Below are positions 21,043-31,259 of a stretch of 64,000 nucleotides of DNA, piece by piece (within the stretch, counting starts at the first letter, position 1; the number at the start of each line of letters is the position of its first letter). The stretch comes from Scenedesmus sp. ARA3. Its lineage: Eukaryota; Chlorophyta; Chlorophyceae; Sphaeropleales; Scenedesmaceae. The DNA is taken from NCBI GenBank assembly GCA_004335835.1, contig RWJK01001664.1, positions 17,308-81,307 of the forward strand. The letters are read 5' to 3'. Made by a program: the position numbers and the translations under genes. The notes below the pieces were generated by a model. The model was not told the origin of the DNA and searched no databases. It saw only the letters and a program-made list of their open reading frames with translations.

Positions 21043-23187
21043 TCAACACCGCAACCCTGACGTGCGGCGCAGCACAGCTCTGACAGCCTGCGAAGAGATC
21101 CCCTCAACATCTGGCGGCCACAGGTGCCTCAACTGCCGCAGCCGACTCAGCTGCTGCACTCCCCTGTCAGTTAGGCCGTGGCAGAAGTCCAGCTCTAGCT
21201 TTGTCAGCTGCGGCAGTGCCCTGGACACTGCAACCAAGCTTGCATCACTGATGGTGTGGTTGTCACTCAAACTGAGCTGCTGCAGGCCTGTCAGGGCCAT
21301 CACTAAGTTGAAACAAGCAGCGTCATCAAAGTCGCAGCTTGACAGGGCTAAGTTTGTCAGCTGCGTCAGCACTGTCAGCGGCTCAAGTGACTCGAGGCTC
21401 AGCCCTTTGCACTTCAGAGCCAAGCTCCGTAAGTGGCGCAGGCTGGCAATGGCAGCGGTGACAGGCAGCATCTTCAGCGACGCGATATGATTCGGCTGCG
21501 TCAGCTGCTCCCATGTTTGCTCAAGCTCTGCAGGCAGCTGCCCTGGCAGCAGCAGCACCTCCTGCTGCTCTGCTGCACCCTGCTGCTGCTGCTGCATGCC
21601 TGGCTGCAAAGCAGCCGCGGCCGCGGCCGCTGCTGCTGCTGCTGGCTCCTGCAGCAGCAGGCGGTCTGTTGGCTCTGTGCACTGCAGCTCTAGCTCTTGC
21701 AGCTCACACAGCGACGCCAGCACACCAGCCAAGTCAGTAGGCGTCACAGGCAGTGCGCTCACCTCCGGCGATGGGTGGAAGTATAGGAATTGCATGCTCA
21801 AGCACGTCAGCCGCGACAGCTGCCTGATGTGCTGCATCGTCGCTGCCTGCATGCACCCTGGCTGCAACCCGTCGATGCGCAGCGAGCGCAGCTGCCCCGC
21901 TAGCAGCGGCCACACAGCTGCTACTGCGTCTACTGCGGCTGCTGTTGCCACTGCGTCTGCTTCGCCTACCTCGTCTGCGAGGTGCCCAAACATGTAGTCG
22001 AGCCCTAGATGTGTCAGGCCTGGCAAGCTTGACAGCTGGCTCAGCTCTGCTGCATTGGCAACAGCTGCTGCGCTGCGGCACCAGGTGAGGTCTAGGTGCT
22101 GCAGCTGCTTGCAGCCCAACACTGCTGCTAAGCTTCCGCCAGCGTCTAGCTCTAGCTCCAATAGCTGCTGTGGAAGCTGCGATGCAGTGTTTGCTTGAGC
22201 GTTGTACGCGCCCAGCTTTGTCAGTGCTGTCAAGTGCATAAGCTGCAGCTGTGGCAGCGCATCATGCTCAAAATACATGTGCATCTCTAATGCCTTGAGC
22301 TGTGTCGGCAACTGCAGTTGCAGCTGCTCAAACTGCGCTGTGCTGAAACAGGATCTTGACTGCAGCTCCAGGTGTGTTAGTGCTGTCAGTGCTGGCAGCA
22401 CATGCTGCAGCTGCTCTGCTGACAGCACTGGCGCAAGCACCAGCGACTGCAGCTGGCTGAATGCTGCTATACATGCCATGCCTGCAGTTTTGAGGCTGCG
22501 GGACAGGCTGCATGGCCCCTTCAAGTGCAGGCTCAGCAGCTTGCTGCTGGGCACTGCTTGCAGCAATGCATCAGCTGAATCTTCAGCAGGCAGCAGCTGC
22601 AGTGCCCGCAGCTGCATGCTACCCTGGTCACGCTGCTGCTGCTGCTTCTGCTGCTTCTGCTGCAGCTGCACCAGTGCTGCTGCAATGCAGAGCTGCGCCT
22701 CTTCCAGCTGGTTTTCTGCAGTCTCACCATAAAAGCCGTACATGGATGGCTCCTGATGATGGTATCCAGGCAGGATGCTTAGGCACCCCATCAGCTGCCC
22801 ATACTTTAAAATCCATGCCGCGAAGCACTGCGTGTGCTGGCTGCTGCTGGTGGTAAAGCTGACATCGAGTAGGCCCCGAACTTGCTGCAGTACTGCTGCT
22901 CGCATGGCCTTGCTGGTGCAGCAGAGCTGGAGCACTGCCCGCAGGTCTGTGTGCACGCTGCTGTGTTGTAGCACCAGGGGCAGCACTGGTGATTGGAGCA
23001 GGACTGCTTGCTGATCTACTGCAAGGGTTAACATAACAGCAACAGCAACATAGCAGCTATTATAAGATAGTCTGCTGCAACCAGCCTCGTCTAATACGTA
23101 TGTCAGGTGGGTGTGCTTGTAATGGGAGTGAGTTGCTGCTGCTCTGCTGCTAACAGCTGCTGCTGTTGTCACCAGAAGCTCAAGCAC
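21043..23187 (-). CDS. Leucine-rich repeat protein, F-box-like N-terminus
   Basis: A single long frame of up to 714 codons. The N-terminal 51 codons look like upstream sequence, and the better start may be the Met at 23034 (MLTLAVDQQAVLLQSPVL), giving about 663 residues. The start region (LPLVLQHSSVHTDLRAVLQL then CCTSKAMRAAVLQQV) resembles a degenerate F-box. The rest is cysteine-containing LRRs, for example LQHLDLTWCRS, LTNLALSSCDFDD, LQQLSLSDNHTIS and LTKLELDFCHGLTDRG, with Gln/Ala insertions. LRR proteins of this kind usually bind other proteins, often as substrate selectors of SCF ubiquitin ligases; that role is inference. The 3' end is duplicated three times downstream. Confidence 0.8.
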   Translation of the reverse strand: MLELLVTTAAAVSSRAAATHSHYKHTHLTYVLDEAGCSRLSYNSCYVAVAVMLTLAVDQQAVLLQSPVLPLVLQHSSVHTDLRAVLQLCCTSKAMRAAVLQQVRGLLDVSFTTSSSQHTQCFAAWILKYGQLMGCLSILPGYHHQEPSMYGFYGETAENQLEEAQLCIAAALVQLQQKQQKQQQQRDQGSMQLRALQLLPAEDSADALLQAVPSSKLLSLHLKGPCSLSRSLKTAGMACIAAFSQLQSLVLAPVLSAEQLQHVLPALTALTHLELQSRSCFSTAQFEQLQLQLPTQLKALEMHMYFEHDALPQLQLMHLTALTKLGAYNAQANTASQLPQQLLELELDAGGSLAAVLGCKQLQHLDLTWCRSAAAVANAAELSQLSSLPGLTHLGLDYMFGHLADEVGEADAVATAAAVDAVAAVWPLLAGQLRSLRIDGLQPGCMQAATMQHIRQLSRLTCLSMQFLYFHPSPEVSALPVTPTDLAGVLASLCELQELELQCTEPTDRLLLQEPAAAAAAAAAAALQPGMQQQQQGAAEQQEVLLLPGQLPAELEQTWEQLTQPNHIASLKMLPVTAAIASLRHLRSLALKCKGLSLESLEPLTVLTQLTNLALSSCDFDDAACFNLVMALTGLQQLSLSDNHTISDASLVAVSRALPQLTKLELDFCHGLTDRGVQQLSRLRQLRHLWPPDVEGISSQAVRAVLRRTSGLRC

Positions 23188-23726
23188 GGCTTTCAGCTGC
23201 AGTGGGTTACAGCAGACTTAGGCAACCCAACGGTGTGTGATCCAACGGCTGCTGCTTGCTCTGACAGCGCTTATGGCTTACCTGGAGGCATGCTCGACTG
23301 CTGCTCCTGCACACCCAACTGCAGTTGGAAGAGGCAACCAGGAACTATACTATCGTTCAAGCCAGCTGAAAACCGCTTTACGTGCCACTCAAGTGAACGT
23401 GACTCCCTGTTCCGAAATTTGAAAAGCGTGCTCTCAAACTGCCGATGAATTGCAGTGATGCTGTGCAGATCCAGCCGATTAACACCTTCTCACGGCCAGT
23501 ATCAAGTATGGCGTGTCGCACACTCAACCAAGCCCTGAACAACGCCCTCAGGGCAACACCCCTGCCAGTGTCATGACACTTTCAATTTACACTTCCTCCC
23601 AACTGCTCCAAACTGCAAGGATGGAAGAGGGCATGAAGGGGACGTGCAGGCATGCACTTACATAATTCAAACGCCGCCTGGTTTACTCGTTTCACCGTAA
23701 ACCGTCGGTGCCAAGGTTCTAGAGGC
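23188..23726. other. Spacer between LRR and HEATR6-like genes
   Basis: The two − strand genes are separated by 540 bases that must contain the HEATR6 3' end and the LRR promoter. No gene is visible. A − strand TGTAA (TTACA at 23658–23662), the usual green-algal polyadenylation signal, lies about 65 bases after the HEATR6 stop. Confidence 0.45.
23658..23662 (-). terminator. Possible TGTAA polyadenylation signal of HEATR6-like gene
   Basis: Chlorophycean mRNAs commonly carry UGUAA shortly before the poly(A) site. This one is 65 bases downstream of the stop codon. A five-base motif is weak on its own. Confidence 0.35.
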
Positions 23727-24816
23727 CTATGCGCTCAGCACGCTATTCCCTGCAGAACCCCACAGCAAACTCAACCCACGCAGTGCTGCTGCAGCTGAGG
23801 AGTGCAGCCCTCCATCTGCCGCACTTTCAACTGCTACTGGCGCGGCTGCAGCTGCAGCTGCACCTGCTGGCTGCTGTGCTCCCTTGACTTCCTGACTGCT
23901 AGTCAGAGGCCTTGGTCCGCTGCTGCTGTTGCTGTTGCAGCCTTCCTGCTGCCCAAAAGGATCATTTGGCAGCTGGCCGTGTGCACCATCAGCTGATGCT
24001 GTATCCTGCACTTGACCTGGCAGTCCCCTCTGCTGCTGCTGCCTGGGTTTATCGCTGGTGTGGCTGATAGTCAACCCCTTCACAGCTCCCTGCAGCTGCC
24101 CTGCTCCCTCAACTGCCTCAGCATCAGCATCCGCAGCAGGCACGCCTGCCCGTGCCACCAGCTGCAGCAGCTGCTGCTTGCGGCGCTGCAGGGGCTGCTT
24201 CAGGCGTGGCACGTCTGACTGCTGCAGCAGGCTCAGCAGGTGCAGCAGGCTGGTCTGCAGCTGCGCAGCCAGGCCAGGAATGTACCTGTGCAGTGCGGCA
24301 GTGCGGCAGGCAACAGGACGTCAACAACAGCAGGACACCATGTTGCAGGAAGGGCAAGAAAGAAATACGCTGCCAGCCCAAGCCGCAGGCTCAGCAGGTG
24401 CAGCAGGCTGGCCTGCAGCTGGGCAGACAGCCCAGGAATATACCTACGCAATGCAGCAGCATGGGGCATCATAGCAGGCAGCCAACTGTCAAGCGCAGCT
24501 CAAAAGCACAATACCACAGCAGCATAGTTGGGTTATGCTGCCAGCCAGCGCATTCCCCCGGTCACCAGCAAAATGACCCAATGAAGCAATGGGTGCACAA
24601 ACAGCGTACCTGAAATTAGGAAAGGAGCCGCCCTCCTCAGCACCAGCACCAGCACCAGCAGCCTGCACTGCTGCTGCTGCTGCTGTTGCCTTCCAAGGCA
24701 TCCAGCGCTGCCAGCAGCACTACCCATAGCCCCCAGTGACAAGAAAACCCAAATCAATCACTGAATGCACAAACCACACGAAAGCGCACCTGAAGTTGGG
24801 GAAGGAGCCATCATCG

Positions 24817-24848
<32 letters not shown>

Positions 24849-27323
24849 TGCAGGACCACCACTGCTCGCCTCAGCACTGCTGCTGCTGCTGCTGCTGCTG
24901 TTGCCTTCCAGAGCATCTAGTGCTGCCAGCAGCACCAGCACAGCATCAGCAAAGCACTCCCCATAGCCCTGCCTGCTACCGACGGCCGCCAGCGCTGCTG
25001 CTGCGTGCGTTTTGATCTTGAGGTTGCTGCTGTCGCGCACCAGCACGATGAGTACTAGCAGCAGCGAAGGGATGGCAGCGGTCACCTGAGCGGCAGCAGC
25101 AGCAGCAGCAAACAGCGCATACGGCAGCATGCACGGCGATTCAGGCTAGACCGAGAGACCAAGAGGTTTGATGTCACCAAGCAGAGCCAAATCATGCAGG
25201 CAGTGGTCCGGCATCAGCAGCATCACTGCAGCAGGGATGCGTAAGCACACACATGACCACAATTATATAGTTTCACATCAAGAGGCACATAACAGCGTCA
25301 CTGCTCACCTCAGGACGTGGGTGTAGGCAGCTGTTCTGCAGCAGCCCCGCTGCAGCATACGCCGCATTCCACACCACCTTGGGGCTGCGGGACGCCAAAC
25401 AGGACTGCAGCTGACCCACTGCGCTGCGCAGCCAGCCGGGTAGCCACGCCAAGCCAACGTCTGCTCTGCAACTGTCTCCGCCTGCTTCTGCAGCAGCAAC
25501 TGCTGTACTGGCGGTACCATCAGCGCTGGCTGCAATACTGCTGCTGCTGCTGCTACTGCTTGCGAGACCCCAGTCGGGTTGCCAGCCAGCCAGCAGCGCG
25601 CCGACCGCGCGGATGCCATTTGCCCGCACCTTTTCACTGTCAGCAGCAGCAGCGAGTGACGCCTCGCACAGCACCTGCAGCGCTGGCGCAGAAACAGCAA
25701 CAGCGCCGTCACGCGCGTCCCTTACTGCTGCTGCTGAAGTGCTGCTGCTGCCACCGCTAGCTTTCAGAGCATCGCATGCATTGGCTAACGCCCATGACGC
25801 ACTGAGCCGCACCGATACAGTACTGTCCCTCACGCACTTTCCCAGCGGCAGCAGCAGGGACTCCTGCAGCTGCTGCTGCCGCTCCACATTCAGCATCCCA
25901 GGCAGCAGCACGAGGCTGCCCAGCACTTTACATGCTGCTGCTCTGGCAGCCGCAGCGCTGTCTCCCTGTGCAGCTTTGGCTGTAGCGGCCAGCAGCTGCT
26001 GCTGCAGCGCTCCTGGCAGTGCCAGCCACACTGCAGGCGGAATGTCTGCAGTGACAGCAGCTGCTGCGGAGCGGATCATGTAAGAAGGGTGCTGCTGCAG
26101 CTGATCTGACAGCAGCAGCTGCAGCGCCTCAACCCACAGCTGCACAAGGGCGTGCGCTGTGCTCTGCTGGCGAGCTGAGGCATTGCTGTCGACGATGGCG
26201 CTGCTGCTAGCACTTGCACTTGCGTGACTAGTTGCTGCTGCTGCGGTGTCCTGCAAGCCAGCCAGCTTGGCTGCTGCTGCCAGCCAGTCACCTACAAGCT
26301 TTACTGCATGCTGCGCTGCTTTATCTTCAGGGCTGGTGCTAGCAGAGACCTCATCAGTGCCGTTAATGCTGCTGCTGCCACCCCTGCTGCTGCTGCTGCC
26401 GCCGTTGGCCACAGGCGTGCCCCTAGGCGTCCTAGGCACCTGCTGCGTTGCTGCTAGGCTGCACTGGACAGCAGCCAGCACTGCTGCCCAGCTAGGATAG
26501 GCCACATTGCTGCTGCTGCTGCTGCTGCTGCTGCTAGGAGTTGATGCACTGCCCGGCAGTGCTGCTGGGTAGTTGATGCAGCAGCCTCGCAGGGCAGCAA
26601 GGGCTTCAATGCGCAGCAGCGGCTTTGGCGAGACAGCAGCAGCCAGCAAGCCTGCCACCAGGCTGGAAGCTTCGCTGCTGCTGCTGCTGCTGCTATATGG
26701 CGCGTCTGCTGACATGCCAGCACAGTGATGTGCACTGCTGCAGCTGTTGCTCGGCAGCATGAGCCGCGGCACTGCAGCCTCACTACTGCTGCTACCCGCC
26801 CGCTGTTGCGGTTGTGGTTGCGACGCGCTCCCTGCCGCTGCTGCTGCTGCTGCTGCTGCAGCTTTGTTTTGTTTCAGCCATGCTGCAAGTGCAGCACTAG
26901 GCTTCTTGGTAGATAGAGCTTGTGCTAGCACCGCCACTGCTGCTGCAGTAGCTGCAGACACCTCTTCTGGTGCCAGAGCGCTGCTGCTGCTGCTGCTGCT
27001 GCTGGTACCAGCAGCAGCGCCTGCTGCTGCAACTGTGTCATGCTGCTGCAGGTGTTGCCACAGCCCCCATGTCGCCCCCACTACATCTACCAAAAGGTGA
27101 CCTGGTAGCCTGTCATATGGCGCTACAGCTACCAGCACGGATAGCACGCGCAGCAGCGAGCATAGCAGCGCACCTGAAGGCACCAGGATCTCCTGCTGCT
27201 GCTGCTGCTGCCCTTGCTGCTGCTGCTGTGCTGGTCTGGCTCCCTGCACTGCTGCCAGCAAGCCTGCGTGCAGCGCTAGCAGCATGTGTCCCAGCGATGT
27301 GGACACTGTCGTGAAGCCTCTGC

Positions 27324-27357
<34 letters not shown>

Positions 27358-30300
27358 CAGCAACAAGAGGAGGCAGGTGACATGGCAACTTGGCTTGGGC
27401 CACATATTAACCCTTCCTGCAGCTAACAGTGTGCTGTTGGCACACAGCAGCCCATCCATCCTGAAATGAGGCAGTGCCTGAAAAGGGATAGGACACATGA
27501 GCTCTTCACTGCGATGGAAAACTTCGGCAAGTCGCTTGGTGGCCAACCTGATGTGGCCTAGGAGTTCCCACATGGTGTGATACACTGGCCTGCTGCATGC
27601 AGCTGCTGCCGCGCAGCCCACTGCATTCGGTGCCGCGTTGTGCCTTCTGCCGCAGCACAACCAACGCCTAGTGCACATGTGCTGCACACAGCAGGGCCAA
27701 GCCGTCACTGCCCCTGTATCTTGGAGGGTGACAAGCAGATGACAATGCCATGCTGCGCTCACACACGCTGCCACAAAGCCCACCTGACTGCTGCTTTGGG
27801 TGCAGATCGCGCCTCCGCCACTGCCAGCAGCGCCCTGGCTGCAGGACCCTCCAGCAGCGCCACAAGCAGCGCAGCAGCCAGCAGCCGCACCTGCAACAGT
27901 GCGGAAAGCACAGCGGATCATGAGATGTAACAAAATGTTGTGACTGCAGGACCCTCCAGTAGACCCGCCAGCGGTGCAGCAGCCAGCAGCCGCACCTGTA
28001 ACAGTGTGTAAAGCACAGCAGTTTGGCATAATGAGAAGTAACAAGATGTGGCCGCTGGGCCTTTTAGCAGCGCCACCAGCAGCACAGCAGCCAGCAGCCG
28101 CACCTGCAACAGTGCAAGTGGGGTGCAGAGTTTGGCAAGTTGTGATGTAACATGTGGCTGCAGGACCCTCCAGAAGTGCTGCAAGCAGCGCAGCAGCCAG
28201 CAGCCGCACAAGCCTGCAGAGGCAAATGCCAGTGCGCGCCCCACCTTGTTGCAAGGATCGTTCATCAGCAGCGTCAGCAGGTGTGGCACATGCTGTGCAG
28301 ATCATCTTGTTGCAAAAATACAGAACACCGTCGGCAGGTGTGGCGCATGTCCTCAGTTTAGGATAACTCATCAAGGATAACTCATCAGCTTCGTCGGCAT
28401 GGTAAAGCTTATGTTGCGCAGCTCACCTTGACGCATGGGTCATACAGCAGCACCGTCAGCAGGTGTGGCATAACATTGAATTGTGCAGCTCACCTTGATG
28501 CAGGGGTCATACAGCAGCACCGTCAGCAGGTGTGGTGACAGCGGCCGGGCCTGCAGCGGCTGCTGGCTCGGCAGCAGCGCAGACAGGTACGGGTGCAGCA
28601 GCTTGGCATCTGCTTGCGCAAGCGCCTGCAGCAGCTGCAGCAGCGCCACACGCACACAATACGCCCTGATAGGGTCCTGCTGCAGCAGCAATGCCTGCTG
28701 CTGCTGCTGCTGTTGAAGGCGCAGCCTCGCGCTGCTGCTGTCGCGGCTGCTGCGGCGGCTGGGGCCCTGTTCACTGTCACTTGTGTCACTCCACTCGCTG
28801 CAAGACTCTACGTCACTGAACAGCTCTTGCTGCTGCTGCTGCTGCTGCGGTTGTGCTGCATTGCCTGCAGGCGCTGCGTCTGATGCTGCTGCAGCTGCAC
28901 CACGCGCATGGGGTGGCCTATAGCGAGACGGACTGCTGGTTGGGGTGCCACTGTTGCTGCTGCCGCCGCCCACACCACTCACTGCTGCTGCTGCTGCTGC
29001 CGCTAGGGGCACTGGAGGTGCTGCTGCGCCCTGCGATGATGACAGCGTACTGCTGCCAACAGAGCTGCTGTTGCTGTTTGCAACGCCTGACAGTCGTTGC
29101 TGCACTAAGCTTGCACGATCTGCTGCCACTTCTTGCTGTTGCTGCTGCGGCTGCGGCTGCTGGTGTGTGCCATATGTGAACAGCTTGCGCGCTGCTTCTG
29201 TGATGGGTGCTGCATAGCTCTGCAGACCCTGCTTGTCCTCTGCAACTGCATACTGCAGTGCCGCCAGCAGCGCTGCGTAGTACTTTGCATGCTGCGCATC
29301 TTCCTGCAAGCGGTTGCTGCTGCCGCTGCTGCTGCCACCGCTGCTGTTACCCCTGCTAGTTGTGCCGCCGCCGCTGCTGATGCTGCTACTGCTGCTGCTG
29401 CTGCTGCATGCAGCAGTCAGCGCATCCACAAGTGTGCGCGTGATGTGGCTGACCTCCTCTGAAGACAGGCCGCAGCTGCTAGCCCTCCTGCACAGCTGAC
29501 CCAACACATGCACAGCTGCGTGTGCTACATCACAACTGTGGTCCCGCTGCTGCTGCTGCTGCTGCTGGAGCTCCTGCTGGTCAAGGCCGACACTTAAACA
29601 GCCACCGCTGCTCCACAGGCTGCTGCCTGCAGCAGGCCGTAGCTGTGCCAGTGACTGCAGCAGTGTCAGCACTGCTGCACGCTCATGCACAACCAAAGCA
29701 GGCAGCTGCTGCGGCAGCAGGGCACCTATTGCATTGATGGCTGCAACCTGTAGCCGCGCCTGCAGCTCACCTACTTCTGCAGCACTGCCGCTGCTGCTAT
29801 AGCTGATGCTGACCGTTCGTCCATGATGCATGTCTGCCCATTGCCGCAAGCAGCTGCACACAGCAGTCGCAGCTTGCGATGGCAGCAGCTGCAGCTGCGG
29901 CTGCGGCTGCTGGAGTTGCTGCTGTTGCTGCGCATGCTTAAGGTGTCTGCTGGACTGCTGCTGCTGCTCTGCAGCTGACAGCACAGTGCTTGCTAGCTCA
30001 CAGTAGCTGCAGCAGGCCTGCAACAGCACCAGCAGTTGCCGCTCTTGCTGTTGGTCCTGCGTGCCTGTTGCCTGCTCGTGTTGGCTGCTGAGCATGCTGC
30101 TGGTGTGGTGTGTCAGCTGCTGCCCTAGCACCACTAGGCCATTGGCCACCTGTTGCAGCAGCACACCACATGGAAAAACACATCATCAGTTGTGCCTGTG
30201 GAGTGAACCTGCTGGGTGCACGTCTTGTGAGTATGAAGACGACCGTCAATCACCAGCTGTGCACCAGCCTCCCATCTGTCTGCAAGCCTACATGCAGCAA

Positions 30301-30849
30301 GAAAGCCACAGGTGCTGGAAGCCTCACCCCTGCCGTGGCTGCTTCCATGCAGCTGACATGAAGCAAGAAAGCCACAGGTGCCAAACAGCCTTACCCCTGC
30401 CGTAGCTGCTGTGTATGATGCGGGGTTGGCTGCTGCTGCTGCAGCCAGGGTGCTGGTTGCTGCTGTGATGGACTGCAGGCTGGCTGCCCCTTGCAGCAGC
30501 ACTTCCTGCAAGCACAAGGACAGTTCCGGCAGCAAAGCTTGAGGAATTGATGCTTTGCACAAAGAACAGTGCATGAAACCTCGTGTACCAGTGCGTGTGC
30601 ACCCACAGACTGTTTGCCAGCTGCTGCCTGGCCAATGATAAAGCAACGCACAGGGGACTGCACTCTTGCAGGCAGTCATGCTCAGATGACCAAAGTCATA
30701 CGTCCCATTTGCACAGATCTAGGTGATGAGGAGGGGTGCTGGGCTGCTCCGCTGGCAGGACCATGCGGTCTTGCCTAGGGCTTGCTGACCTGCTGTAGGG
30801 GACCCATGCACTCCCGCCATTCCACAGCAGATCCAGACCGTCTCCACAT
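23727..30849 (-). CDS. HEATR6: HEATR6-like HEAT-repeat protein
   Basis: Seven exons, 30849–30790, 30505–30395, 30149–28494, 27890–27784, 27319–25309, 25085–24790 and 24285–23727, form a 1599-residue frame. Near residue 501 the acidic serine motif SDVESCSEWSDTSDSE is followed by IRAYCVRVALLQLLQALA, LLTVLLYDPCIKV, VRLLAAALLVALLEGPAA and RALLAVAEARSAPK. Then come GFTTVSTSLGHMLLALHAGL and VAVAPYDRLPG. This series matches the DUF4042/HEAT core of animal HEATR6 in order. HEAT repeats continue (LPLGKCVRDSTVSVRLSASW, VRANGIRAVGALLAGW, VWNAAYAAAGLL), with Ala/Ser/Gln insertions from CTG runs. The molecular role of HEATR6 is poorly known. The first 20-codon exon (MWRRSGSAVEWREC) is plausible but least certain. 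Divergent from the DNAJC9-like gene. Confidence 0.88.
24390..24456 (-). repeat. Acceptor-side copy of HEATR6 last exon
   Basis: The reverse complement reads Y-I-P-G-L-S-A-Q-L-Q-A-S-L-L-H-L-L-S-L after a TAG acceptor, nearly the start of the exon at 24285 (YIPGLAAQLQTSLLHLLSL). It lies upstream of the intact exon. Confidence 0.85.
24608..24725 (-). repeat. Donor-side copy of HEATR6 exon 6
   Basis: The end of exon 24790–25085 (GSFPNFR with its donor, the alanine/CTG stretch and LEGN-coding sequence) is repeated at about 24611–24718 with EEGG in place of DDDG. It lies downstream in transcription order. Confidence 0.85.
27320..27360 (-). repeat. CTG run ending at the HEATR6 exon 5 acceptor
   Basis: On the − strand a (CTG)n run of about nine units precedes TGTGCAG|A at 27320, the acceptor of exon 27319–25309. 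Confidence 0.75.
27950..28213 (-). repeat. Three acceptor-side copies of HEATR6 exon 4
   Basis: The exon start VRLLAAALLVALLEGPAA, with its CTGCAACAG-type acceptor, recurs at about 27950–27997, 28049–28102 and 28154–28205 (+ coordinates). All lie upstream of the intact exon 27784–27890. The spacing is about 105 bases. Confidence 0.88.
28243..28475 (-). repeat. Donor-side copies of HEATR6 exon 3
   Basis: The exon end HLLTVLLYDPCIK plus GTGAG recurs at about 28434–28475 (almost exact), 28308–28352 (degenerate) and 28243–28285 (HLLTLLMNDPCNK). All lie downstream of the intact exon end at 28494. Confidence 0.85.
30318..30360 (-). repeat. Donor-side copy of HEATR6 exon 2
   Basis: On the + strand, CCTCACCCCTGCCGTGGCTGC at about 30325–30345, with AAGAAAGCCACAGGTG before it, repeats CCTTACCCCTGCCGTAGCTGC at 30390–30410. 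It duplicates the end of exon 30395–30505 and the start of the intron. Confidence 0.75.
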
Positions 30850-31259
30850 GGCTTGATTCGTGTAACAAACAACTTCTAATACGCTGGCATTGCTTCTACT
30901 CTAGCATGCTGCCTTCTGAGACCAAGGGGTCCCCAAGGGTGGATGAAAAGAACAGTACACTGTGCGCGCCACAGCTGCTGCTGGCTGCGATGAACCAAAC
31001 CACAAACACGCACACCGTCACACAAGTCATTTGGTAGCCGTTTACCTGCGCCAGCAGCACATGCTGACGACTTGAGCCCTTTGTGCCAGAACACTCGTTG
31101 CTCGTTTGTCCCACGCCGTTAGTATGATCCACAGTAGCCTCTGAAGGTTTGAAAGTATTGAGAAGAAAGTGTATCAAAGGCCACTCGGCGACAGAGCGTA
31201 CGGATCATAGCTTTGCATTTTCAAACTCTGGGCCAGCCAGCAAAAGGCATCAACTCGAC
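30850..31259. promoter_or_regulatory. Short divergent promoter, HEATR6-like / DNAJC9-like
   Basis: About 410 bases separate the two proposed start codons, so the two genes probably share a bidirectional promoter. No clear TATA box is visible. If the short HEATR6 first exon is wrong, the region is shorter or shifted. Confidence 0.5.
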
